The translations under genes and the position numbers were made by a program. Below the pieces are notes generated by a model that was given only the letters and a program-made list of their open reading frames with translations, was not told the origin of the DNA and ran no database searches. From Gnetum montanum (taxonomy: Eukaryota > Streptophyta > Gnetopsida > Gnetales > Gnetaceae): a DNA stretch of 64,000 nucleotides. Location of the stretch: contig MNCI01016384.1 of the NCBI GenBank assembly GCA_015680685.1, forward strand, positions 534,717 through 598,716, in the 5' to 3' direction. Below, in pieces: positions 1 through 12,899 of the stretch (its first letter is position 1; every line of letters starts with the position of its first letter).

Positions 1-1400
1 ATTAACCCAAGTGGGAATAGAAAGTCAACAATGACAATGATAGGCAATGAGATGCATTATGGAATGAACTCCATTTTAACATCATCATTGAAGGTGATGG
101 TGAATATAAGCTTGTGTAGAGTAGACCTTACTCATTTCCCAATCTTTCAAAGATTAAGAAGAATCTACACAAGTGAAGTGCACATTCAACTTTCCATGCA
201 CTTATAACCATATACACCGATGGCCATGTAGCCTAACCTTCCTTGCTTAATTTTTTATACCTTTTTATGTACTTTGTTTTACTCTTTATGAATGTAGCCT
301 AAGTTTCTACTTTCATTTGCATATTTACTTATTTACTATAGCCTTTCTTTTTCTTTACTTTTACTCATGTTATAAAAATCAAAAAAGTTTTAAAACCTTT
401 AAAACATCAAATAGCTAAAAAATGTAGGTTCCTCTTCAACCTTAGTTTGTTAAGACTTTAAACTAGCAACACAACTCACCATGGCCTTAAATTGGCAAGA
501 CCAATCACATAAAGTTGCCCTCCATGGCCTAAAACTAGTAACCTAACCACAACACAACATGGTCCACCATGGCCTTAAACTAGCAAAACAATGTAACCTG
601 TGCTCTCCATGGCCTAAAATTGGCAAATTTTTAATCTTATTTATTTTATTTAGCATTTAATCACATCACTTAGCCATTTAACTTTATAGCCAAAAACATC
701 AACATAGCCATTCACAACATTTATAATGTTTACAATACTTACTAAAATAACACATATATAGCCAAAAAATAAAACTAAGAATTTAAATTTAAAATGTCTA
801 TAACATACATAGACATGGCCATACCATGTGGCAAAATTTCCAAGAAATAATTACAACAATATATAACAAAGTCTTGGCTAATAATATCCATCAACATAAA
901 AATAAAAATTAATAGCAAAAAAGATGCAGATGGAAGATGCTAAGGGGTGTCTAAATGAGGAAGTGGTGGGTCATTCTCACCTTCACCATTGGGGCCACCA
1001 ATGTTCCCTGAGGTAAAAAATACAAAAAAACATAGCCAATTGGTTGCCAATAGCCAAAACCATAAATAAAAATGAAAAATATAAAACATAAAATTTATCA
1101 AACATGAGGGAACTCCAACTCCATAACTTTTAGGGGTGGATGTGGAAGGCCTTCCTCCAAATGATGGAGAATCTAGTCCTTTGTCATATTAACCTAGTCG
1201 ACATCCCCAAGATCAATTCTAGAAGGGTTGCTAGTCTTATCTACCCTAGTCCAAGTAGGAGGCTTTCAAGTAGTAGCATTTGTAGAGGTCTCACTTGCAG
1301 TAGTGGTAATATGAGGAGTAGTGCATTGCTCCACCATGAGAGTACTATCAAAAAGTTGATAACCACTATCCACCTAGATATCTTGGATGAATAGCTCTCT
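1..1400. repeat. AT-rich spacer with a short CCATGGCCTAAAACTAGC-type repeat
   Basis: No gene is recognised here. Between about 470 and 620 the words CCATGGCCT and AAACTAGCAA recur at intervals of roughly 35-60 bp. The same words occur beside the pol pseudogenes at 9,980-10,360, 14,040-14,110 and, reversed, at 52,620-52,770. This suggests that the left edge of the window derives from the same Tat-like retrotransposon family. The remainder is AT-rich and contains many ATAGCC words. Confidence 0.45.
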
Positions 1401-4400
1401 CTTGCATCATTCAACTGACTCCTACTTAAGCCACTTGAGGTAGGTCCCACAATCCACCTTGATTTGTGATCTGTGGGCCTTTTATTTCTTATCCCACTCT
1501 AGGACCCAAGTGCAATGATCTTTTCAATCATTAACCTCTTAGGAGATGAGGTCCATCTACATTTGTTATTTCTCCATCTCTTGTAATATCTCTACTTTTT
1601 TTTATAATGACATGCCAATAGTGGGCCCATGTGATCTCTTTTATCCATGATTTTCTTAAGTTAGCCACTTGGGCTTCCATAAAGGCCTTGCAATCTTGGT
1701 GATCTCTAATCACCTCCTCTTGTCACTGAATTTTCTCCCTTAATGCCACAACCTATTTCCATAGGTATTTGTTGGACCTTTCCAGCTCCAATGAATTTTT
1801 GACATGCAACATTGTTAGATTAGTAGAAGTCTCATATAACTTTAAGGGTATACTAGAGACATCAAATGGAAGCTTCAACAAGGAGTCAATCTCCATGTCT
1901 CTACTAGGGTCCCACTCCATAGAAGGTATTACATAATCATAAAATACAACCATAAACATAGTGTACAACCTAAGGTATCTATAACACTAACATAGCTTAT
2001 AACATAGCTAAATAACTAAGGAATATAAAATAAAGTCCTTACCTATCTTGGGTGCAACCAATTAATCATGTCCCTAGCCATCTTGAACATGAATTCCACC
2101 TTTTCTGGGACCTCTACCAATGGTTTCACATGAAACTTAGGAACAGGGGCCTGAATTGATGGCTTAAGAACTACTGTAAGCATAATAATCATTGAATGAT
2201 TAGGATGAAAACCAAGCTTAAACAATAGAATATAACAAAAGCGTTAAGGCATGGGCATACCTAGTTCCTTCTCTTCTTCCTCTAGGATGACAATGGGGGA
2301 TGTGCCTAGTACCGCCTCACTAAACAAAGCATCTAGATCATTTATTTCTACATTTGGTTACTGAGGAGTGCCTCTTTTACATGCCTTTGTTCTTCCTCTA
2401 TGGAAACTTGGGTTGTTAGGACCTTATGCTTATCTATAATCATAACACATAGAAAATTGATTAGCATATGAAATCATAATATAACATAACTCTTAAAATA
2501 AAATAAAATAAAATAGCCAAATCTTAAATGAATCATACCTATGACTACCTACTATGATGACTTAAGCTTAAACTTAAGCTTCTTCAAGGTAGGTTGGTTT
2601 GATGCAGGTCATGATTCCTTCATGGGCCACTTGAATTTCTGCCTGGCTATCCCTTCAACCTTCTTATGTTGTTATTTGACCTCTAGGATGATCACTGGAA
2701 ATGTAAGAGGCTCCTCATCATTGGTGCTACTAGGGGACTCATACTACCTACCATCAAGATCCGTGATGGTAATGGACAGTGTATCATCCATCTCCTTTGG
2801 TGGGTTCTAGGCCTACACCGTTAGATAAATGTGCTTTATCCAAGGCCTAGAAAGTTTGCTTAGGTCTTGTGCAACCCATTTTCCATTCATTCATACCAAT
2901 AGAAACTTCATTAAGCTCTTTAAATAACCTACAAAAAATGAAAAATGCATGTGGATTTTAGTAGATCTATCCTCATGAAGTGTAAGCATCTCATCTTCAA
3001 GCCCAATAGCCAAAGTAGCCACCTAGTTGAACCTAGTGCTATCTATTAGGACTTTTCTAAAGGTCCACCCTTGTGTCATGCCTATCAAACTTATTTTGTG
3101 ACAATAGTTTAGGAAACACATGAAACCTGAATAAATGATATGATTCCTTTGCATCAAGGTTTGTGAATCTATGCAAGAAAATTACAAAGTGGCCCATGCT
3201 AGCATCAAGCCACTTCAAAACTTCCTCATGATGGATTGATTCCTTCACTATTATGGTGGGCACTATTTCCCCATCAACGAGATCACCAAACAAGTTGCAA
3301 AAGAGGCCCTCATCAATGTTCATGTTAATCTTCATGCCTCGAATGATGGTGCTAAAATGATCACCCTCCTTGTTAAAGGAGTTGGTAACATTTAGCATCT
3401 TCAAGATAGGGATGGAAGGAATAAGTGCCATAAACAAATCAAGCAAAATTGCACATTGAATGTTTACTTGAATGTGCTTTGGCACCTATCCCCTCAACCA
3501 CTCTTATGCTGGTATCACCTCACCAAACTTTGGGATGAGCGTATTCTCATGATGTCCTACAAGTGGTAAAGTGATATTGGTAGAGGTGGAAGGTCCTACA
3601 AGGTAACAACCAACATTTGGCATCAACATAAGAAAGTTTAACAACTAGTCAAAGTAATAGAATACTTAGAGTTTTCATAATCATAAAACTATAGCCTTTA
3701 TGTTTACCTGTCTTCTTCTTCTTCAATGTGGAAGGAACAGAGGTCTAAGTTGTAAGGGTTTGATCCATGGAGCTATTGGAGTCTACCCATCAATTATGTA
3801 TCGTCCCATCATTCTTACACTTCTTGTATATAAGTTTGAACCATTTAGTGTATTTGCCAAAGTCCCCTCTTATTTATTTGTACACAATAGATCTAATTTA
3901 AGGGCCCTTGGTGAATTCATCTAGGGCAGTTTGAGTCATTGCGAATGATCAAGCCTTGATTATTGACTCTACACCTACAAGAAGTTCATAAAACCAATGG
4001 AGTTAGGAAAGGTATGTTAGTCAATAAAACCATAAAAATACTATAACAAATATGCTTACCCTTGTAGATGATACATTGTGCCAAGTGGGTTCTAGAATAA
4101 TGTGTGGGCTCTATGTGCCACCATTAGAGTATTGTTGGCATTATACTGGCTATAGTCTAACATCATCCAGATCTTTGTAAGGTAGCATGGGCTAATTACA
4201 TATGCAGTTTCCCTTACTATATTAGGAGGTGAATTGTTAGTAATTAACCTAGCAATTTGGCTAGATTACTGAGGCAATAGTGACTCCACTATGACCCCAG
4301 CCACATGCATAGATAAGTGTGACCACAATATCACACTAAAATTCTACAAGATGTAGGCAAGGAATTCCCTTTCCCTAGGCTAGAACCACAATGATAGCTT

Positions 4401-4545
4401 TTCCAAAGGCATGTCAAGAAGTGGGGTGTTGGCCTTAGGGTGGTCAATCTAGTATAGAATGCCCACCAACTCAATGATAATGAGTATGGACTTTAGAAAG
4501 ACCCTACATGGCAAAGAAAGAAAGTGTCATGACCAATTAAAACTT
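1400..4545 (-). pseudogene. Multi-exon FCP1-like / plant-transposon-protein pseudogene, copy 1
   Basis: Read on the minus strand, this is a broken gene with about six exons. Likely GT-AG introns lie at 3,975-4,059, 3,596-3,707, 2,434-2,538, 1,970-2,042 and less certainly 2,217-2,260 (only 44 nt). Exon order is: an FCP1-like exon (4,060-4,545); an exon beginning MTQTALDEF (3,708-3,974); a long exon (2,539-3,595) containing LFCNLFG and KESYHLF; two short acidic exons; and a final exon (to about 1,400) with coiled-coil-like charged sequence. The copy at 47.4-50.2 kb on the plus strand aligns exon by exon and shares several intron positions, which is the main evidence that this was once a gene. 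Stops and frameshifts are present in every exon. The central part resembles, from memory, the uncharacterised 'putative plant transposon protein' type; this is unproven. Confidence 0.55.
4060..4545 (-). pseudogene. FCP1/NIF-like HAD phosphatase domain exon (copy 1)
   Basis: The minus-strand frame contains the sequence FLAYIL, then FSVILWSHLSMHVAGVI, then about 60 residues on DYSQYNANNTLMVAHRAHTLF and NPLGTMY. FCP1-like domains have RPG..eFL, a hydrophobic strand ending in WSS or FTAS, and a late NTLLIDDSP...NPP..I segment. The order and spacing fit. The late acidic motif reads VAH where the family has IDD, and stops interrupt the frame, so no enzyme is expected. The N-terminal DxDxT nucleophile segment was not found; it may lie in an upstream exon within 4.5-6.2 kb or be lost. 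The donor site is a clean GGTAAGC at about 4,059. Confidence 0.42.
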
Positions 4546-6475
4546 CTTAACAAGTTTGGAAAAACATCCTAGTTAGGGCTGAGATTAGCCTCTGTAAAAA
4601 GCCCTAAGATGTTTATTTAAAATTTCCTAAGAAGTTCCACAAAAAGCATTATTACAACCTTTCATAGCCTTTTACTTCATAGATAAAATATTATAGCCAA
4701 AACTTCATAGCCAAAATTGAGCCTTAGTTTAAACCATACATAAACATAGAAAAAAGCATTAAAACTTAGAAAAAAAATATAGCCATAAAAAAGCCTAATA
4801 AAAATAGTAAAATCCTTCACTTTTCTTAAAAATAAATTTAAAACATAAATTTTTCATATTTATCAATCCCTAAGGGCATGGAAGCTAACAAGAGAAATCT
4901 CTAAGCATGTCAACTACATCCATTCCCAAAGGGGTAAAGCGCTACAACCATGATACAACCATAACCAAAAATTTATCAAAAATTCATCCAAGCTCAAATT
5001 TTAGTGATTCCACCAATGAAAGAATCCTAAAGTCACAAGATTTATAGACATTAACATTATAACTATAGATACATAGCCATTTTTACATGAAACATAAACA
5101 AAGCTAGCAAAAATTGTAGCCATCACCATTAACCCCCTTTCATGCAGGGTTGGTAAAACATTTACCAAAATTTTGTTTGAGCTCCAAAAAAATTGATTCT
5201 ACCACTATTTAAAATCTTGAAGTGATCCTTGTGCATCTAGACTTAACAAAATTTTATAAGTCTTTCTGTATATGCAAAAAAAATTCATTAATTTGGATAA
5301 AAATTTGAAAATGGCATAAAACCTCTCTTGACATAGGCTTAATGAAAAATTTATTAAAAATTTATTTTAAGTTCAATTGGAGTGATTCCACCTCTATTAG
5401 AAATATGTAGACAAGACCTACCCATTCATAACCAAAAACTAGCCATAACTCCTACCGTTTTCTTAGAAACAATTCATGAATTTTCATGGAATTCTAAAAA
5501 TGGCATAAAAAACCTAACTACATAACCTTAGGAAAACAACCATAACTCCATTTTTATTAATTAAAATTAAATAAAAAAAATTCATTGGAAATCTTAAATA
5601 GAGGCTACAAACCCATAACATTGAATTTCAAAAATATGTGGCCATTTTCTTATTAAAAAATTCAAAACTTTGCTTACTTTTTTAACCAAACAAAGCTCAA
5701 AAATCATAAAATCCAACTTGACATAGCCATGAAAAATAGCCAAAACAATTAATACCCATTTGAAAACACATCAAAATAAGGGGCTAGGATTTCTTTAGAA
5801 TTAAATTTTGATGAAAATTTAAGAATAGATCTAAGAAAAATGGCCCTATCCCCAAAATTTGGGAAAAAAGCATAAAAACAACAAGCCTAATTTTAAAAAT
5901 CAGTAATGCCAAAATAATGAAACAACCATAGATCTAGGTAGAAATGGCAAAAATAAGAGAGGGCATTTTGTTGGAATTTTTTTTTACCCCTTCTATCAAT
6001 GTAGATCTAAAGAAAACAACCCCGCATATGGCAAGAAAAAGTAATAGAAGTGGCTAAAAATGAAAGAAAACATGGGTAGAACTACCTACCTTGGAGTAGC
6101 AATAGAGGAAGCCTGAATGAATATGGGTCTTGGTAGTCCTAAAAAGTTCCTTTCATCTTCATCCAACTTCTAAATCCTTTAATTTTGGCTCTTTCCCACA
6201 TACCTCATGGCACCATGACAAGCTCAGTGTTGGGAATGATTAGAAACTAAGAAGAATAGAGGTTCAACACTAGTTGCAAGGAAGGCTAGATGTTTTCACT
6301 CTGAAGATGGATGCTCTTTGTTTCAAAAATCTCCTCTAAAACTCTTCACCAAATAACTATTTGTGTATAATGGTAATTATGATTAAAACTTATGAAATTT
6401 GGCATTAAAAGCCACATCAAAACCTAAAATACCCACCTCTAAACCCCAATTGCCAATTCAATGCACCACAACGCC
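4546..6475. other. AT-rich stretch with no recognised gene
   Basis: This stretch lies between the FCP1-like exon on the minus strand and the first leader repeat of Tat-like copy A on the plus strand. It is rich in ATAGCC and CATAAAA words and in A/T runs. A minus-strand exon-like stretch at about 6,090-6,230, followed by GTAGGT, might be an upstream exon of the pseudogene, but nothing in it can be identified. No LTR end or primer binding site was found, so the 5' boundary of copy A is unresolved. Confidence 0.4.
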
Positions 6476-6479
6476 AAGT

Positions 6480-9400
6480 GCACTAAAGTGTAAGGGGGTG
6501 AAAGTCTCTTCTACACTAGGATATGTGGAAAATAACTTCACTTTTAAAATTTTAAATTTTTTAGGTTGTGGACCCCACTATATGCTCACACTCTTGGCCT
6601 AAAATTGCATCTATGCTGGGTTTTAATCCCTTAAACACTTAGAAAAATAATCAAGCCATAACTCCCATGCATCCATGCTAGGGACATCATACCCAACATG
6701 GATACATGCATACCATTTCATAAAATCATTAAAAATAATTTTTTATCCATTTTTAGCAACTAAAACCTACCTTTTCAATGCCAGGCTCCCAAAAGGGGGT
6801 TAGGCCATGTCAAAACTAGATAACTTGTGTTTCCACACTAAGGAAATATTGTTGTAGCATGGAACAAGTTGGGGTAACATCCATTCTTATGCCCAACACC
6901 CATTTAGCCAAATTTTGATCTCAAAGTAGGCCCCACATGACTTGGAACCCTTCCATGCACCCTTGGTAACCCTAGAACCTTGCCAAACCTAGTCAAAAGT
7001 GCTCAAAACCTTGAGATTTAGTGTCTCCATGTTGAGGAAAACCTCATCCATGTTGAGCATCTCAGGCCTAGCATGGATGGATGAGGGGAAGCCAAAAAAT
7101 GACCTAAATTGATTGCATAGTAGCTATTTCTCAAAGCTAGATGACTCCTAGACCCTTCTAGAACCCTCTAGAGTTTGCAAAGATCTTAAAAGTAGTAAAA
7201 AATGGCATAAAACTACCATCTCCCTCTCATCAATGCTAGTTCTATCATGCCTAGCATGAAAGAAAGGGGTAATATTGCATGATGTACCTAGGAGCCTCCC
7301 AACTACCACATCTTAACATCAATTATTAACCATTGACACCAGCAACCTTAGAGGCTAACATGCATGCTCGATTCTCTATCAAACTTGCCTAGATATAACT
7401 TTCTTGATTATTCCATGCTAGGGGGTACCTCTTCCACACTCCCTAGCATGGAAACAAGGTGGGTAGAGCTAAGAAGATTAGTGGGGGATCCTAGAAGCAA
7501 GAAAACAATCTTAAATTACCTTGGACTAACACCAAAACCTTAATAGCCTCTCTAGAAGCCACTAGACTATAAAAAAATAATAAAAATCAACTCCCCAAGG
7601 TTCTTCCATGCTAGGGAGGATCTCATCCATGCTAAGCCTCCTAGTTGTAGTGTGGATGAAAGGGGGAAAATAAAACTACTGAAGTTTGTATGTGTTTTAA
7701 CTTTTGGAAGCAACCAAATCCTTTCAGAAGCCACTTGAAATGATTGAAACTTTCCTGCCTTTGATTCTCCATGCTGAGGAGGGTCTAATCATCAATAAGC
7801 ATACTAGTCCTTACATGGATGAAGGGGGAATCCTAAAAGACCTCTCATAGCCATCAAAATGACAAAATTTTAACTCATAGCATCGATTGTCAACATCAGC
7901 AACCTTGCGGACACACATGCATAGACAAAACTAGCAAAAATTAATAAAAAGTAGGGTCCCCTAGTTTCTCTACACTGAGATCCACCTCTTCCATGCTAGC
8001 CAACATGGAAGAAAGGGGGGAACTTTGTGGGGACTCCAAAGTAATGTTTAAAAACCTTAAAAAAATGCTAGAAAGCCCTGTGTGTGTTCCAGAACCTTGT
8101 TTGCACATCCTAAGATCCTCAGACCTATTGATATTGACAATGAATGGTCAAAAAAAACTTTCCCCCCAATCTTTCACATTAATCATAGAAGTCCTAGTGT
8201 GGAAAAATTTAGTAACATCAAAAACCACCTAACAACCCCTGAAATAACCAAGTTTTGACATAAGTAGTGGTAGTCGATACTAGCAATCTTAAAAACCCAT
8301 ATGCATGGCCAAAAATAATAGAAAATTAGCAAAAATTAGGGTCCATTAGTTTCTCCACATTGAGAGCTTCCTCTTCCATGTTGACTAACATGGAAGAAAA
8401 GGGAGAGCTTTGGAGGGACTCCAAAATGACCTTTAAACACCTTAAGAAAACAACCTACACCCTTACATGAGCCTTAAGACTAGTTTCACATCTTATAGAG
8501 CCCTCAAACCTTGTAAACGTAACTCCAAATGACTAAAAAGTTGTTCCCCCTCATCTTCCATGCTGATCATACCATATCCAAAATAAAAAAACCCAACTAG
8601 AAAACCTCCAAAATAACCAAACTTGACTCCAAACCCTAGTCCTTGACTCTAGCAAACCTGGAAGCATACATGTATAGTTAATTAAGGTCAAAATTGGCCT
8701 AGATCTAAGATTTTTTATTCTTTTACATTAGGGACCCTCTCCTCCATGCTAGGCAACATGGAGACTAAGGGGGAAGGACTTATTTGGGGCTCACTGACAC
8801 CTCATAACAACATCAAATGACCTTGCATGCATCTTAGAACCTTATCAGCACCCATTGAAGCCTTCAAACCTCAAAAAATTGACATTAAATGGTTAAAAGG
8901 ATATTTCCCCTAGTCTTCCACATTGAGGATGGAATCCCTAGCATGGAAAAAGGGGGAGAATCCCAAAAAACACATGAAATCCCTTAAAACTACTGAATTT
9001 TGACTTAGAACCCTAGCCTTTGGTCTTAACAACTCTAGGAGCTAACATGCATAGTCGATTGCAACTTGAATTGGCCTAGATTTGGGATCATTCCTTCATC
9101 CATGCTAGAGAGGACCTCCTCCATGCTGGGAAATGTATAAATAAAGTGGGAAGACTACCTTTCCACTTTTAATGGCAAGATGACACTTCCAGATCTATGC
9201 TAGAAAATCCTAGAACCTTGGGGCCTTGAGATTTTTCTCATTTGATCTCCAAAACTTATTTCCCATAATCTTCCATGCTAGAGTAACTTCCCTAGTGTGG
9301 AAAGAGGGGTTAACACCTTATTTTCCCTTTAATAACCTCCAAAGATAACCAAAATTAGCCAAAAACTTGCAGAATCATGATCTATAGTCATACGAGCCTA

Positions 9401-9960
9401 GGAACCTAGTTAACATGCTCTTAAACCACCTTGAATTTATGGAAAACGTTTCCTCAAATTATTCTACATTGGGCATGGTATGCTTAGTTTGAAAGAATGG
9501 GAGGAAGCCATTTCAACATGTTTTGACACACAAAACCAACTCAAACTACCTTAAAATGAAGCTAGAGGATGCACAAGTTCCAAATCTAGGCTCTAGCTAT
9601 CGATGTGATCTTTTTTTATCTTGTTTTGATTAAGATTTTGATTTTCCATACTAAACCCCATTTATTTTATGCTAGCCAATGTGGAAACAAGGGGAAAAGA
9701 CTAGAAAAAAATGCTTTTTTCCCCTTACAGACCTTTGGAGTACCCAATGTGGATAGATTTGGGCTTATGTTGCCTAGGGAAGGCCCTAGGAACTTAATTT
9801 TGGACCTCTAGAGGTCCCAAAATCTACTTTCCTTAGTTTCCACATTGAGGGTCCCTTCTTCCATTCTGGCTAGTGTGGAAACAAAGGGGGCCCAACATGG
9901 AAGCTTCAAAACTCTCAATTTTCATGTCCAAGCAACCCTGGTTGATGTCCAAACTTACCT
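6480..9960 (+). repeat. Leader satellite of Tat-like copy A, ~190-bp diverged tandem repeats
   Basis: About 17-18 diverged monomers are present. Each carries a pair of phrases close to TCTTCCATGCTAGG and CTAGCATGGAA, usually followed by AAGGGGG. Anchor positions are near 7,020, 7,220, 7,410, 7,600, 7,765, 7,965, 8,160, 8,350, 8,545, 8,715, 8,905, 9,090, 9,265, 9,460, 9,645 and 9,830, which is a step of about 165-200 bp. Some neighbouring pairs repeat with a ~375-bp step, for example 7,910, 8,290, 8,660 and 9,035. The array directly precedes the pol of copy A. The same type of array occurs, reversed, upstream of copy C. No gag reading frame is visible in it. Confidence 0.75.
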
Positions 9961-10600
9961 AATAGCCTTGTAGCTCTAAACCATGGCCTACTAAGGCCTA
10001 AAACTAGCAAGATCTAATTTCCTTTTACCTATATTAGTCAAATTCCACCATATCTACCCCATTTTTCTTGAGTTTTTTCCTTATTACATGATGCTTTGAC
10101 TTGTTTTCAACTTGGTGTTTCATTGCTGACCTTGTTGACCTTCTTATAACCTTTACATAGCCCTGTATTTTCTTTATTTACTTTATTATAGCCTTATTTG
10201 TCTCTATTTAGTATCTGATTGGTATCAAATAGTAGGGTTCAACCTTTCCTAACCACTATTTGACACCATGTGACCATAGCCTAGTAAGGCCTTAAACTAA
10301 CATTATAGTCCACCAAGACTCCAAACCACCATCATGGCCCACTAAGGCCTAAAACTAGCAATATTGTTATCCTTTTTGATCATTTGTAATAATATTTCTT
10401 ATACTTCCCTTTATTTGGCCTGTATTGCACTTTTTTTGCTTGTTTTTACTCTATTTATAGCCTTGGATGATCCTATTTGCATTAGATTAACATGTATTCT
10501 CATAATTTTATATCATTTTAGAATTATTTTTTTACTTTTACCTAGGTGCCACATAATATGCTTATGGTTGACATGCAGGACTAAAGTATGAGTACCTAGA
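9961..10600 (+). other. Junction between leader satellite and pol of copy A
   Basis: A non-coding stretch. The motif CCATGGCCTACTAAGGCCTA and variants occur near 9,985, 10,275 and 10,335. The same motif family lies after pol in copies A and C. No gag or protease signature (zinc knuckle or D-S/T-G) is visible in any frame. Confidence 0.5.
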
Positions 10601-11830
10601 AGTAGATTAGTTTACCTTTGAGCCTAAGTAGGCCTCATGGTGATGTAGAATGGTATATCAACCTTAATTGCCTAGATCATAAGCTTGAGAGTCTTGTCAA
10701 TAACATAACCTTGATAGAGAAACCTCTAGAATGGCCCAAAAACCTAGTCTAAACCATTGACTTAGAGGTGGGCAACAAAACCAAAGACTCTCTAGTTAAG
10801 GTTCTTGTCACAACACATAGTGGTGAGGAGAAAACTCTTAAACTAATTTCCTCATTGGAACCTCAATAGACTCAAGACATCACCAACATCCTATAGGACA
10901 ACATTAAGACCTTTGCTTGGTCATATGAAGATATGCAAGGCCTAGATCCATGCTTTGTCTAGCACAACATCATACTTGATCCTCGCATTATGCTATTTAA
11001 GCAAAAAGATCCCAAGAATAGACTTGATTTGTCCTTGATAGTTCATGATGAGATCTCAAAGGTCTACAAAGCTAGTTTCATCAAGGTTATCAACTACACA
11101 AAATGGATGTTCAACATAGTGGCAGTTCCTAAGAAAAATGGGAGTATTTGTGTTTGCATCAATTTTTGAGACCTAAATAAAGTAACCATCAAGGATTACA
11201 TCTCTTTGCCTAGTATTTATCAACATATTAATACTATAGCTAGACATGCCTCCTTGTCCTTTATGGATGGATTCTCAAGATATAACCAAATGAGGATTAA
11301 ACTAGAGCACCAACTTAGCATGACCTTCATGACCCCTTGGGGTACCTTTTCCTATACCATGATATCGTTTAGCCTTAAGAATATGGGAGTAGCCTATTAA
11401 TGGGCCATGACCTATATCTTTAGTCATTTCATGTTAGGTTTACTCAATGATTACATAGATGATATAGCCATTAAGTCCAAAGTGGTCAATGACCAAGCTA
11501 ATGAGCTAGATCTTGTGCTTAAATGATGTATCAAGTAGGAGATTAGGCTCAATAACAAAAAATGTGTCTTTGATATCAAGACCAATAAGACACTTAGGTT
11601 TGTAGTATCTAAAGTACGGATACGTGCTGATTTGGATAAGTTTAAGGCCATATCCAAATTATTAACATCTACCAATCTTAAGGAGCTTCGGAGATTGCAA
11701 TTTATTTGTAGGTTTATTGCTAGGCTTATAGATAAATTACAGCCCATGCAACACTTGCTTAAGAAATGGGTTCACTATGAGTGGACAGCTCAATGCCAAG
11801 AGGCCTTTGTAGACCTTAAGTAAGAGTTGG
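10600..11830 (+). pseudogene. Reverse transcriptase region of Tat-like pol, copy A
   Basis: A linker is followed by an RT with recognisable motifs: VVAVPKKNGSI-like at about 11,120; N..DLNKVTIKD with an in-frame stop; LSFMDGFSRYNQMRI near 11,250-11,300; MTFMTPWGTF; ISFSLKNMGVAY; then YIDD at 11,452-11,463, which keeps both catalytic aspartates; and the thumb segment FICRFIARLIDKLQPM. The linker and RT match copies B and C along their length. Stops replace expected residues at 11,167 (DLNK motif) and 11,398 (after GVAY). The frame is broken, so no enzyme is made. Confidence 0.85.
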
Positions 11831-12690
11831 CACAACTATTGATAGTCTATCATCCACAAGAGGGTAAACCATTTTACATCTACCTTGGCATCTCTGATAC
11901 ATGCATTAACTCTCCTCTATCAAAAACATGTTGATGAAGTAGAAATGCTTGTATACTCTCTTAGCCATGCATTAGTTGCCCATGAGACTTGATAGATTGA
12001 AGTGGAGAAGTATTGTCTAGCACTATTGAAGAAGTAGAGACACTACCTCTTTAGAAGCCAAGTCAATGTCATTTGCAAAGATAACATTCTTAGAGCCATA
12101 ATAATCAACATCTTAAAAATTATTCATATAGCCTAATGGAAATCCATAACTATAGAGTTTTACCTTCATTACGTCTTTCAATCCTTAGGAAAAGATCAAG
12201 CTATAGTCATAAAACTCATAGTTTCACTTGTTGATGACCAAGCAACCATAAATCCAAAGTTTCTTGATGAGCATATTAACACTATTAGCCAAGTTCCTAA
12301 GGGTTATAAGGCAATCATGCACTTTGATGGAGCTTCACCTACCCATGGGACAAATGCTACTACCATCATAACATTCCCATCTAGTGAAATCTAACCCCTA
12401 GCCTATTGTTTTAAGTTTCCATCTATCAACAACATAGTGGAGTATGAGGGTTTCATGAGAGGGATGATGGGAGCTTGTGACCTAGGAATCATATGCTTAG
12501 TGTTCAAAGGTGATTCACAACTTATGGTTAACCAAGTAACTAAAATATATGCATGTAAAGCCAAGCATTTACAACCTTATTGTGACCTAGGGAAGCAACT
12601 ATTATAATAAGTTGTAAATGTTGATATCCATCACATACCCTAAAACCATAACACCATAGTCAATGCAATTGCAATGTTAGTCCTTAGTGT
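11831..12690 (+). pseudogene. Dual RNase H region of Tat-like pol, copy A
   Basis: The first segment (about 11,840-12,160) is a degenerate Ty3-type RNase H with YIYLGISDT, EVEKYCLALLKK and RHYLFRSQVNVICKDN. The second (about 12,290-12,690) resembles archaeal-type RNase H: FDGAS at 12,323-12,337, NNIVEYEGFMRGMM-like sequence carrying the conserved glutamate, and FKGDSQLMVNQV carrying the next aspartate. Having both domains places the element in the Tat lineage of plant Ty3/gypsy. Stops interrupt both domains. Confidence 0.75.
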
Positions 12691-12899
12691 GATGCCAAAT
12701 GTGTTTAGTAAGTTACCCACCTTAACCATGGATTGTGCCTCTTCCATCACACAGAACACTAAGGATACCTTTGTGGTCATCATTCATACTGCTCCCATAA
12801 GGGAGTGGTATGATGATATCAACTTTTATCTTATGCATAGGGAATCTTCACAAGGCTTAACCACTTCTTAGAAAGGCGTTGTATGCAAGTGATTGAAGC

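Noticed and set aside
1-210. Possible GPY/F-like C-terminus of a pol gene at the window start
   Set aside because: The open stretch lacks the NWEGPF and LKPYY motifs seen in the three pol copies.
6480-9960. CRISPR-like repeated array
   Set aside because: Repeats are diverged, about 190 bp long and without short identical direct repeats; the sequence is a eukaryotic satellite-like leader.
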